From assembly GCA_017562135.1 (NCBI GenBank), contig QEYB01000368.1, forward strand, positions 1,240,001 through 1,304,000: a stretch of DNA of 64,000 nucleotides, in the 5' to 3' direction. Each line of letters begins with the position of its first letter. Within the stretch, counting starts at the first letter, position 1. Shown in pieces: positions 46,401 to 58,800 of the stretch. The notes below the pieces were generated by a model. The model saw only the letters and a program-made list of their open reading frames with translations, had not been told where the DNA came from and did not search any database. Source of the DNA: Dipylidium caninum. Taxonomy: Eukaryota > Platyhelminthes > Cestoda > Cyclophyllidea > Dipylidiidae. A program made the position numbers and the translations under genes.

Positions 46401-47710
46401 TGACCTAAAATCTTCTCCAGAAGGAGGTTGCTTGGAGTTCTTGTATAAATTGGATTTCGATCTCCATCTATGGCAGACTAGGCAAGGCTCAGAGCCGTTT
46501 CTCGTCGGGACCCGAGGTCGGCGGACGCATCTCTGCGCCACATCGGCAACCTCGCGTTAACACCCGTTCCGTGGAGGTCGCTTAGGCGGAGGTGCACACT
46601 TGGGTGGCGGTAGGGTCTAGTTAAAGAGAAACCGGCTGCCTTTTTGACCCTAAAGTTAATGCTCGAGGAGCTCGACCTCATTTGTCGAGGCGGTCTCAAA
46701 ATTCATTACTGCGAGTTCGTAAAATGGCTCTTATTATGGACTTTCTCTAACAACTGTTAACACTATGTAGAAATTAGTTCTCTTAATGAGGTTAAGGATT
46801 CCATTTAAGGAACAGGCAATTTAATCAACTGTGGTACCAATTGAGTCCACTGACTTAACAACAAGAAATGCTTGGCATTATTAGCCTGTTAATAGCCAAA
46901 GGCCCAGGATTAACTGGTCCCGCCTCTAACTTTGGTAAGCTAAGATTTGTGTGGCCTCCAATCTCGGATCCTAAAATAATCCTTCAACAATTTGTAAGTC
47001 CCTTTTTTCAAGTAAGAGCCATTGCTTTCTCTGATAGTATCCACTTTCATCTGATCGCCCCGGAGCCCAAAATACGAGACTTAATCGACCATTATTATAC
47101 AGAACTATTAGTTGGAAATTTGATGAAGCCCGCCTTTTACATCAGTTAGTAGGAAAATCCGGGTTCATTCGAGGAACAGTATGTCATCCTTTGCAAAAGC
47201 ACGACCCCCACCCCGCCTGATAGTTCTTCACCAAATAGTTTGTGGATATTACAACGTCAGGAGTTAAATAATCTCGACGGTGGCTGCTTAACAAAACGAA
47301 CACAGCCTTAACGTTATCGAGCATAGGGCAAGATGCAGTTAGCCAGATCGAAGCACAAATCAAAAAATCCAGCGCATTTAATAGTCCTTTAATAAGGCAC
47401 GAAAGAAAATACCCAAAGGCAAACTGGGACAAGGGTGATGGGAAATTTATTTGTAAAAATTGAATGAAAAATCAGTCACTTCTGCGGTAGAAAAATCAAA
47501 ATGGTAGTTCAGCCAAACTTAAGCAAAAATCTTCAGTCGTTTAAGAGCGTTAAACAATCACAAGGAGTAAAGCGTAGAGGTGCACTATTTCCGAAGCGAA
47601 GAATGAAGATAAAAAAGTAACAATAGAAAAACGATTGGACTCAATTAAAGCGATTTGGAATGCCGACTTGGGGTTAAATAGCAATGAGAGGGGGGGGGGA
47701 GGAAGGGGAA
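40441..47710. other. 7.3 kb gene-poor region between ROBO and parvin
   Basis: No conserved gene recognised. It holds C10 (40768-40777), C8 (44500-44507) and G10 (47690-47699) runs. Open frames occur on both strands. Only the minus-strand frames at 43793-44160 look somewhat protein-like (listed separately). ROBO 3' UTR and unrecognised non-coding RNA or decayed elements may be here. Confidence 0.45.
43793..44160 (-). pseudogene. Protein-like minus-strand fragment with a frame break, family unknown
   Basis: Two adjoining frames read as plausible protein. From about 44152 the first runs HPALFILREENTSSDHKWAK then EYRNLNTEASLLGG. One base shift later it continues NYYDFVMYQLKLREFFFELY and YAPNYRILWVPWSSQG, ending at 43793. 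The amino-acid balance (aromatics, charged residues) is unlike the GC-driven chance frames nearby, but I recognise no domain and see no splice sites that would join it to a gene. It may be a decayed transposable element or host gene, or chance. Confidence 0.2.
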
Positions 47711-49064
47711 TCATGTGGTGACTCGTGAAGATTCATTCACCGATTCATGCGGAGGAAGAACGTCCTCCTCATCAGTGAGCTTATTTAGCTCAGCGAAAGC
47801 ATTGTATCCATTCTGCCCGTATCGGTAGTGGGATACAAGACCGTAGAGAAGACGCAAAATGGCCTTGGCGTCCCCTAGCATGATGTCCTCAGGGCGCTCC
47901 AGTGGCTCTGGAAGCTCTGCCGCTCGCATCAAGTCGAAGGCAAGCCGAACATTGTCAAGTTTCATCACGTCTGTCGTTGGATGCAAGTGGTAACAATGAA
48001 GAGGCACAAAGTAGCTCTCCAAGAGACCCATCAGAAGAATCAGTCGGACACCATCCGAAAACTGTGGGATTATGACAAAAGAATCCACTTAATTTACAAA
48101 AAAAACATGGGTCTTGCACACTTCTTGATGCTTACAGTAAAAAACCAGGCACTTGTGAAAGGCGACTTACATCATTCGTCAAATTCTTCACCTGGAAATT
48201 CAGTTTCTGCAGATGTTCGTTAACAAAACAAGTAATCAATTTTGGAACGAGGTGACGAGCGGGAAGAAAATCCAGTGGATGAGACGAATATTCTGAAGGT
48301 AAATAGCAAATTTAAAATACATTCGCTAAATTTATCGAAAACGACTGTCACAGGCAGTATGAACATACCGGGGGCATGTTGTGATGGCTCCGTCAGGTAT
48401 TTTCTTTCATATCTATATTCGAGGATACCGTTTATTTTTCTAACCACTATGACAGTGAGAAATACTCCATCTGCAACGCGAATACCCGCCTTAAAGTGTT
48501 TAGCGATGGCAACAAGAAGCCGGATAATTGCTATAATATCTTTGTTGTGAATCATTTCTGCGGACCACTGTTCTTTCGCCCAACTCTCCGGAACACCGAT
48601 TAGTTGATTGATGGTAGCAATAACCTCCTTCAGGCGCTGCATCTGTCCGAACTCGGATTGGGTGACTTCAGGATGCTCCAACTTTAGTGTTTCCCCGCGA
48701 GTTTTTCTGCCAAATTCTGTAAAATCTGTCCATCGTAAAGATCGTCAGCAATGTTCCGTACAAGAATACGATGATTAATAAGCTCGTCGTTTATCCACGA
48801 GATTAGAGATGCTATAAGCTCCTTCACTTCAGCAGATTCCATGGAGGCTCGTTCGATAATGGAACGTTCCTGACCCTCTTCCAGCATATAACTTTCGGGG
48901 TCTTCAACTGCAATCGAGCAGAGAGAAGACTCCATAGCTTTCCTACCCTCAGCAGTTAGGTCCTCAATTTCCTTTTTGAACTTTTTTTTATTTTTACCGC
49001 GAAGAGTCTCCAGTTTGCTGAAGAAAGACTCATTACCGGCCCCTGATAAGCCAGAAGAATTCAT
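47711..49064 (-). CDS. PARVA: Parvin (actopaxin), CH-domain focal-adhesion adaptor
   Basis: Component of the ILK-PINCH-parvin complex linking integrins to actin. Exons are 49064-48369, 48292-48171 and 48061-47711. N-terminal basic stretch NKKKFKKEIEDL; CH1 with LISWINDELINHRILVRNIA and DDLYDGQILQNLAEKL; linker HPEVTQSE; CH2 with LITCF-VNEHLQKLNFQVKN, then FSDGVRLILLMGLLESYFVP and the C-terminal YGLVSHYRYGQN. Length is 389 residues after repair (alpha-parvin 372). At about 48699 (GCGGGG on the minus strand) the frame breaks after NLAEKLAG. One more G would give ETLKLEHPEVTQ as in the family, so a missing base is likelier than a real truncation. A pyrimidine-rich acceptor (TTACTCTTCAG) lies 4 nt before the ATG. 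The gene is divergent from MED13. Confidence 0.95.
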
Positions 49065-49876
49065 TTCACTGAAGAGTAACACAAAATAACTTTGTTGGAG
49101 TTTTAGCTAAAATAAAAAAACAGCGTAGCGTGGACGCGACTATAGCTGTCGAATGATAAAAGGAATACTTTCCCAAAAGTAATGCGCTAGATTAGGGATT
49201 TAATACATCTATTGCACAAGTACGGACACCCTAGTCAAGTAGGCCTTTAATGGCTATTCTAATGCAGAGCTAAAAAGTTGATTACAGCACAATCAGAAAA
49301 TGGGGATAAAAAGCAGTGTAGAAACCACGGTTGTGTGCAAGCATTTATGTGGGATGCGCATCACACAAGTGGACTAAGATACTACAGCCGCTTCCATCTT
49401 AAGCATTTTTTATCTCTGATCTTCCCTACATATTGATAATATTCCGTATAGTTATATTGGGGGAAAATATCGACGAAGCGACTGTCAGAGAAGGAGATTT
49501 CACGAGCAACGGGGGGAGGGCAGTGGGACGCACCAGGAGGATCCGGGAGAGAACGAACTTGACCTTCAACAATTCGTACAAATATTCGTTAAGCGATGGA
49601 GCCAAAACACATGACACATTGACGGATAACTGAAAGTGTGGGAATTTCTAGTTTCATGAAAACCTAATAAGCGTTAAAAAACGGGGTTTGTTGAATTATT
49701 TGCATTCTTACTGGCAGCATTTCGTTCAATAAATGTCGAAATTTGATTGGTTTGTGAGCTGTGCCCCTGTAGACGAGTACTGCGCTGCTTCGAATGGCGA
49801 CTCTTGCTATTTAAACCTATAAGTACAGTATATCCCCGGTTATAGCGGCTTGGATGAGCGCCTATATAACAGTGAA
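49065..49876. promoter_or_regulatory. Divergent promoter region between parvin and MED13
   Basis: About 810 bp head-to-head spacer. The 49433-49633 frame on + shows no domain. Promoter role inferred from orientation. Confidence 0.35.
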
Positions 49877-52800
49877 ATGTACATGACCGACCAATATCCC
49901 CGGCTGGATGGCAGGTCTTTGGAAAATAGTCATACGAACATTTTTGCGTTGGTGCGTTACTGATTGTTGAGGATGACTGCTCTACTTCATCATTCCATAG
50001 CATAACTTTTGTCTACACTTTAAGACCGATCTTAGCGGAATCCACTATGGAATATATGGTCCAAACGACGACCAAGACTATTCAATTTATGATGACCCCG
50101 TACTCAAGGCTTATAACAAGTGTCTGCAAGCAAATTTAATGTGTGCATGGGTCCGCCGAAAACGTATTAACACTGAATCACATAAACCGGACGTTTATTC
50201 CAACTTTGCAAAAGAGCTTTGGGTTTTCTGGTATGGAGGTGATAATCAGGGTACGAGGCCAATGGCCCAGCTTATTTCTTCGGATTTGAAAGAAACTTCA
50301 TCCGGCAATTGGGACTGCGGGCTTACTTACGAGACGCGCTGTGTTCTGTTCAAAGCTTTGCATAATGTGATAGAAAGGTATAAAACACTCATTTTTTGTA
50401 TTTTTAGACATCTTTTGCTTAAGGGGTATGTTCGCTTAGGAAAATGGTTCCTCCAACCTTGTAACAGTCAGTCTATTCGTGACAAGTAAGTAGCTTTCCC
50501 ATCATTTCTGTGTTTCTAGGGCACAATACAGCATCAATTTCTCTTTTTTTCTACACGGCGAGAGCACTGTTTGTGCTAGTTTGGATATTCGTCGTTTCCC
50601 TAAATTTAAATCGATCACACCGCGTCTATTGTCATTTTGTGAAAAATGTAGAGGACGGTTTAATGGTTAGTGCAAGTAAATCTTATAGATATTTTAAACA
50701 ACCTGTTTACAATTGGCTCTTTCCTTTAGTTGTGTTAGCTCCCTATGGAATCGCTGCTCATCTGGTTGTTCCATCTCCAAGTTCTCACAACGGTTCGTCT
50801 GTTGACAAGGAATTAAAATTTTGGGGTCGATTCTTTCCAGAGTGCTCTCCTGAGGCGAGTCCTAGTTCTCTGAACTCTAACATTCACACCTCTGGTTGCA
50901 TGGACTTCTTAACCCCAAACAAGTCGTCTCCCACTCAACAACAATTTGGTTCCAGATCCGAAGTTTCCTCGAGAAGATCGTCCACTGTTAATGTTGACCA
51001 GCTTCCGCAGTTTGTGAGCGTTGTCGTTGGTAAGTTTTTTCCAACCCAATTTCTTCTCAAGCATGAGAGTTTTATCAAAATTTATTACTTCCATTAACGT
51101 AGGTGGGTTTAGAATGCGTTATCCCTCATGTTTCGTTCTGATATCGGAAGATCAGTTCGCATTGCTGACACAACAGCTAGAGTGCTTACCAGGTAGGCGA
51201 ATGAAGTCGCAGCCTGAACCCAGACAGAGTACTTCCGGAGTATACCACTTTCCCCATCCGCGGCTTCCGCTAAAGAGACTTCCAGGCACCAAAAGGCGAA
51301 CCTACCTGGCTGCTCGTGCTCTCCAACGCGCATTGCGATTCGAACGGTCTTTTGTTCCGGAACTTGACTACTTTCACATAAAATCTCGACTTCTTACTCA
51401 AGCTGAGGTCGATGACGCCGCCTCCAACAATAGCTCAAATATCAAAAGGCTGGTCTATTTGTACTCCAACTTCCTTCAATGTACTTTATATCTGTTGAGC
51501 CTAGGAAATTTCAATTTTGACACGCATTTCCAACGCAAATTATGTTAGAATAACCACAGGAAATCAACCCGATTCATTAACTTTCTTGTATAGTAAATTT
51601 GAGAATTCGCTGCGAAATTTTACAAAAGTGAGAACGAAAATTATGTTTGTCGGTTTATGAACAACAATTAATGGATCGTGCATATCATTATTACTTACGG
51701 TTGTGGGTCTTCCTTTTAGCGAACAGCTTGCCGTACCCCTGCATCGACGTTCTGGCTCAGTTTCACGAATGCTTCGCGTTTTTATTGCCGAGATCGATGC
51801 CTCCTTTGGTAACTGTGGGAATGCGGAGGGTACTAATGATGCGTCTATTTCTGCGTTAAAACGCCAACCTTCTTCAACCGATCCGTTGATGCCAAAACTG
51901 AGTCCTCAGCCATCCAATTCAGGCACCTTTGGAATAAGTGGTCCACCAGCTGCGGGCACTGACAACTTTTGTGCTTCAACAGCTGCCATCGCTATTTCCA
52001 ATTTGCAGACAACTCATCAAATGGGGACGAAAAAACCCCCCTGCTTATTCACTTCTCAATTGACGAACACTAAAGATAGTAGCTATAATAATTTCAAGCC
52101 TAAACCTATGGATTGGGACGAGGCACTTCCCTCGAATACCCCTAAAGTAAGTGTTAATCAGAGATTTTTGTGTTTCAATGCTATTTGATTTGATATCAGT
52201 TTTAAATTCATTGCATATTGGATATTTGTTACTTAACACCTTAATAAGAAATAGTTGGATTCGAACGGGGTAAACTTTAATGTTACTACGGTTGATATGC
52301 TATTACCTTGAATCAATTTTGCGAATTGTTTTTAACATAGAGAAAGTATTAGTATGGGGTTTATGTTTACATTAAAAGCAGATATCTAATTTGGACTTCG
52401 AATATTACCCTGTCTCCTCAAATTACCAAATCATGCATACTAGCTTAAATCGAAGTCCTCGTTCAACACGTTTGAGCATAATATTTTTATCTTTCCTAAG
52501 CTTCCTCGATGCGTGGTTCGGATTGCTCCTGTCCCTACACAGCGTATCAAACCGCTTCCACCTTCAACAGTTAAGTCTGAATCAATAGGTAACGAAAATT
52601 CCTGGCTGGTCAAGCAGGTGGCGTCCGAATGTCGTCGTCCTGTAATCCAATTGAGTCACCTAGATCAAGTGAATTTCCTTGAACACTCATCCACATCATT
52701 CGGAGATGATTTTATGTGAGTCCCTCCTCCTACCCAGTTCATTTGCTTGCGCGACACCTTTTCGCGTTGGGGAAGGTAATACATTGCATCTCTTTTATTA

Positions 52801-55800
52801 TTCACAACCCCACCCATTCCAAAAATTTGGGGTGCAAGGTGTTGCTAGTTCCCTATTTTGATTAATTTATAATAGTGCAATGGGTTTGCTCATTTATAAG
52901 GGTTTTGTTGCAATAGACGTCAACCAAAACACCAATGTCATTCACAAGTGTCGAGTAGTCACCAATACGGGGGTATTATGGACACATACGCCATAGGAAA
53001 TGACCCCCAAGTCTACCAATACCAACAGCAGCAAAATCAACATTTTTACCAAACTTCTAACCCTCACTTCAGGCAAGACCAATCCTACCTTCCCAAAGAA
53101 TTAGGTAAGAGGCTACTTTTCAAATGTTTGAGCCTGTGTCGCAACTTGTCCTCTCCGTTGGTTTAATGTATTTTCTGCTCAATTCTTATTTTAAATGCAA
53201 TCACTTCTAATAATATTCTTGACGAAGAACCTAATGGGGGGAGGTTGGCGATGATTCGCTAATAATTGTTCTTAAAAAGATCATTATCTTCTCTCTCATA
53301 TCAATTTTAAACGTAGTATAGTATAGTAGGCAAAACTTGTCATCTTCGTTTTTTTCATCTGATACATATTACCAAAATTTGTTCCTAAATAGCCTAACAG
53401 ATGGCAAATTGCATTAATAGATCAATGCCCTATAGATGTTTGTTTAACTTTTAGGTGCTTATATTCATGAATCTCATATATCTGAGAGCTGCAATCGCAC
53501 ACTGGAGGAGGAACTCTATGGTTCAAATTTCAAACCAGAAAGTACCACAAAGGATTCTTGTCTGATGCGTAACCAAATGCGCCATGTATGCTTTATAGCT
53601 GAAAATCACACATAAATTAACTGATTTTGCTTTATCTTTCGTATACCTTTTAACAAAGTTTGATATTTACACTTATACTATGCTCCTAAAAGAATGATAA
53701 TGTTCTTTTTCCTTTTTGCTTAAATTCATATTTATTCACTGAACTTGTTTAATTTGTTCTGAGAATTAGACTTGGACGATTTTATTGGCAGGGGTTATAT
53801 TAAGTCAAGCCGATTTGTCAGACTGGCATTCAACCGGTCGCCGACCATCATTACAAATCTAAGGAGGCTGGAATGTAGAGTCTTTACATCTGCCAAAAGT
53901 GGGTTTCGTTTCAGATGCCAGTTAGTGGTCGGAGTCTCTTGAGTTCGGGCCATTCGGGTCCCGTGGAATTGACCGCGATGTATCCTACTCCGCCTCTCGA
54001 AACTGGACTCTCTGTAGGCAGCAGTGGTATGTGTCCCCCCCAGCCCAGCCCTACAGAGTCAAAAACATCCCTCTCAAACCCCAATGAAGCCTACTTCTCA
54101 CCGCTGGGAGAGATACGTCTGCGTCAAAAACATAACCTCACAAGTGCCCTTGTCCAATCCATCATCCATAACATACATCCTCTACTCGACCAAGAAGCTA
54201 CCTGTTTTCATCGAGTGAGTACCCCCACTTTATTCCTCAATGGCTTTTTGATAGACTAACTCTACCGTATAAGTTATTTTACCTTCATCCATTAATCTCA
54301 TTGTCACCTTCGAAATCCTAACATCATGTGAACCCTTGTCCGTGCGCATTCCAATCAGACACTGTTTGGATTATGTCTACCAATTGATAAATATGTCATT
54401 AAGTTCTATTATATGAGCTCTTTGATTTGTTCACCATTATGAAATTTCTCTGATTTCTTAGGAATGGCAATTTATGTGTCCACCTTTGATACAAATCCCA
54501 CTTTCGGCTAAATTTCAACTTACGGTAGAGGAGCTGCATCAACGCAAGGAAGTGGATATGTCTTTACGGCCTACTTTGGCTTTTGAACCCACACCTGGAA
54601 CAGCAAATGGGCAACACGACAGCTTATTTCTACAAATGGCGCGCCGCCAACCCCATTCTCTTCCACCTTTCCGCCCGTCCCAACATATAAATACCCACCT
54701 TCCCCGAGGGCATAGTCAGCTTGATTCTGCCGTGTTCGTTGCCGAGTCGGATTCCAGTCCATTTGACCTCGACGAATTGCCTGGCAGCGATGCCCTTAAG
54801 GTCAACATTATTCTCTCCGACTCTCTTCTCAATCTTTTCAAAGATCATAATTTTGATTCTTGTAACATTTGCGAGTGCACCACCTCTGTCATGGGGATGG
54901 AGGTCGATATCTATGTATCTGCTCCCAGTCCCGCTCCCGAGCGCCCCTGCAACTGCGGTTTTTCCGCTTTGGTCAACCGAAAATTCGCTTTAGCTGGAAA
55001 CCTTTTTTGGGAGGATGAGGTAGAAGTGGCGAGTTTGTCCATCAATGTGGACTCTCGAAAACCTCATCCTCGAAAGCCCCCACCTGTACATGCCGCAACC
55101 AATTCATATCTACCTGTTCTCATGCAATGGATGCGCGGTCCATTTGAGGAGTTTGGCGTTCGTTTCCTCGTTGAGTGGCTACAACACACTGACACTGCAA
55201 TGATCCTTAATGAAATGAATCAAGATTTTTTCGAGAAAGATGCCCTCTACGATTATAATGGCAAGTCCTGTCCTACTCTATCATTTTTTTGCTCTTAAAT
55301 TCTCAACCGCAGAGTTTTTTGAGTCCTGCATTTCAGTGTACATGAGTAACCAGTTTTGTGCTGTAAAAGACCAAAAGTGTAGCATTTAGTACATGTCTGA
55401 TAAATTTTTCAGCAGCATGACGAGGATTTTCTAAATGCTCTTTTTAGACATTTGCGCTCTCACCTCTTCTGCACTGGAGCAGAGTGCCTGTGATCTCTCA
55501 TATCGGAGGGAAATAATGGTGGATGAAGCTGCTCGGAGGGAGGGTGTTGCCTTCCACCCCGCTGTGTTCCGCCAATTGCCTTCAGACTTACCCTCCAATA
55601 AAAATGACCAGATCCGTCTGCTTGGGGTAAGTCCGACTTTTTGAGGTATTTATGTGAGATTCCACTTAATTAGTTAGCTTAATTAATTTAATAATAGTTC
55701 GGTTAATCACTAATATCCTGTTTCAGTCTTGTCTGATTGCTGGAAGGATTAGCTTCATTTTCATATTCACCGGTTCATGTGCAAATTTATTGGCTGCTTT

Positions 55801-58800
55801 TCAGAGTATTCGATTGTGGTTGCAAGAGGTGATTGACAAGCTGGAATCAACCTACAAGGTTGAAGGTCCTCTGACTTGGAAGGCATTTCATCAACTCGCC
55901 GGTCGTGGGCCTAGCGAATCTTCTAAGGCCCAACCAGTTCCGCAGTTCCAAGTTGGTGACACGTCGAATAGAGAACGCTCTAATGTTCTCATCTCTCCTT
56001 TCAGTGTCCGTGACTGGGTATGATATAATCTTTTGAAAGCTCTAACAAGATGTGTATCTCGATCAGGATTATATCAGTGTAACTTTTTTCAAAGTAACGG
56101 GCTTGTTATTCCATGCGCGAGGCAGTAGCTTGTTTTCAACTTGTTCATTGTGCTTTAGGTTATGTGCAGGTGCTGCATAGCATTTATAACGTCCGTCATA
56201 TTTTTTCGCCTGTTTAAAGTTTCGACCCAAGCAGGAAATTACAGTAATCTTAACAAGTCGATATGCGGGCAGTCCAGAGGTTGGGCTCTGAGTATTTTTA
56301 TTGGCGTATTTATAGAGTTTGACGTTTCGCTCCTTTACTTTTGGCCCGTAAGCAATTCTGCTTGAATCACTGTAGGACCACCTGCTACTGACCCCTCTGT
56401 CGCGGCCCAAACGCGTGGCCTTCGCAGTGGTTCTGCCCTCGTGGCAGAGCCATGGCGTCAACCCTGTTGCAACCGACGTCCAGCGACGCTCTGCTGAAAC
56501 ATTGTCAGCGTTCTTTTATGAACTGTCAGCTGCTTTTGAAACTGCCTCTTGGGTCAACACTATCCCTATTATCAACCTAAATCTGGCAATCCCGAGTCCG
56601 CCTTCATACCCGTTCAGTGTTCCTTCATCTACAAGGGCAAGTGTTTTCTGTTCCTCCAATTATCATTTTGCGTCAAGACAACGTTTACTTCTTGAAAGTT
56701 AAGTGCGTATTTTTTGGAGTACGACATAGATTCTTGTTTGGATCCTATTTGACAGACCGATAGGCCATTTTAGTTTACCATTTGAGGATTGCATGGAAAT
56801 GTGGGCTGATGTGCTAATTTTTCATCACAAATTAATTTTTTTATTGTTTTTTCTGCAGATGAGAATGATCTCTCGTTTGGATTTTCTTCCCTGAACACCC
56901 GTCAACCGCGTCGACAACAGTCGTCTGCGATTGGTGCTGGTACTCACTTTACGGATGCGCTGCTTTTTAGTCTACAACGCTACAAAACTGGGGCCATTCA
57001 CGCAGTGCGGAAGGCGCTCTCAGAGCGTGGAGTTGCCCTCCCCGATGGTACCACATCGTCCATTTTGCCACCTTTCGTGGGAATGCAAGATGCGACTCCT
57101 TCCACTCCCTTTGTCATCACTTCCAAAATTAGCCCCGTTAATGGTCAAGGTCCTCTAACGACATCCTTTGATCCGAATGCCGACTTCCAAAATGATCTGT
57201 ACCTGGTCATCTATCTTGTTGATCCTTTTACCCAGGTTGGTATTTTGGCATTGTTAATATTCTACAATTACAAATGCTTGCACTGTAATTCTTATTCCCA
57301 TTCAGATTAACTCATTTTGCTCAATTGAATTACCGTGCCACTTTTTAATTTCTAGTTATTTGACATGGGTGAGGAGGCAAGAAATGTAACGACAAGGTGT
57401 CTGGCGGAGACTGCTGGCCGGATGACTGCTCAACTCCCACCTCAGTGGCGCCAGCGTGTGTCTGTACAATTGCTGCCCTTGGCGCACATCATCTCGCCCC
57501 GTTGTGGTGTCATTGGACGCGATGAGGGGGGAGATGCTGGCTTTTTGCCTCACATCAAATCCATGGCCCTTGCTGTCTACGCCTCTATCGACCGCATCAT
57601 TTCGCCTTCTTTGATTAATGCCAACCGAACTCTGACTGGAATGGGTCCGGCTGCTGACAAAGAGATTATCTCTTCTAGTTCTCAGGTTGGTCTGCTGAAC
57701 TCGTCAGAAATACTTTGACTGAAAGTACTCTGACAGTTATGTCACAAAAAGGTTATCGTTTGTGGTCGTTTAACGAGCATAGTAACTTTGAGTTACTTGC
57801 GTGTTTTACATAACCTCATCGAGATTATTCATTCGTAGTTTTTTATATTAATATAGGCATGGTAGTCCTATTCACCCCTACATAATCCATACAATGTAGT
57901 TTTACTAAGTGCATTAACTGTGAACATCTTAAGCTCTGTTAAGGAGGGCTATTTGATTTGCACACTTTTTAGAAGGACCACGTTCACCGTGTATACGCGC
58001 CGCCTTATACTTTGGCGCAGTCGCATGATTTGTGGGGTCAGTGGGACGTACATCCGACAGAACCTCTACAGCCGTCCTCCGTGCTTTTCGTTTCCTACTG
58101 TCTCTCGGAAGATCTGCAGTGGCTTCTAGCTACTTGCACAGATCAATACGGTACTCTGGCGCAGCAGACTTTCATAAACATCCGCGCTCCCGAGTCAATG
58201 GGCGTTCCATCAGGAAAATGTGTAGGAACGGACGGGTTCCATGTTTCTACCCGTCGCGTAGCCTTGGCGCGCCTCTGGGACTTTATCATTTCTGTGGTTG
58301 CAACTACCTCCAATCCTTGGCGCTTGGTGGTGGGTAGACTCGGACGCCTGGGACATGGAGAACTCAAAGGTGGATATATTTATCCATTTCTCTCTTTCCT
58401 TACATCAGCTTAACCGTGGGGTCAATTTACGGAAAAGTAGTTTTGGACCGTTTATCCATGCACGGATTTTTTTTTCTCGGTGCACAAACAATTTTTCGAC
58501 TTAGCTATACGAGGAACACGTGTCACAGCTTCATTCCGTTTTTTACAGTTTCCCGATAGCACATGATTCCCATCTTTTCATTTGTATATATTTAGGTTGG
58601 TGCGGTTTGTTGAGTCGTAAGAATCTCCAAAATGTAAACCGATCCCTGCGAGCTAACTGCACCTTATGCAACTTGGTGACCATGGCTCCCGCTACCTCGA
58701 GTAGTAATGGTCCAACCTATTGTGGCAAGTCCACAGCCACCGCAAATTTGACTGCTGATTCTCGCGTACCCAGCACGTGTGCCCACGAAACGCCCTCTCT

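Noticed and set aside
47745..47790. Hammerhead-like core (CUGAUGAG plus hairpin) on the minus strand
   Set aside because: It lies in the parvin coding exon (TDEEDVLPPHES) and lacks the GAAA core and flanking helices.
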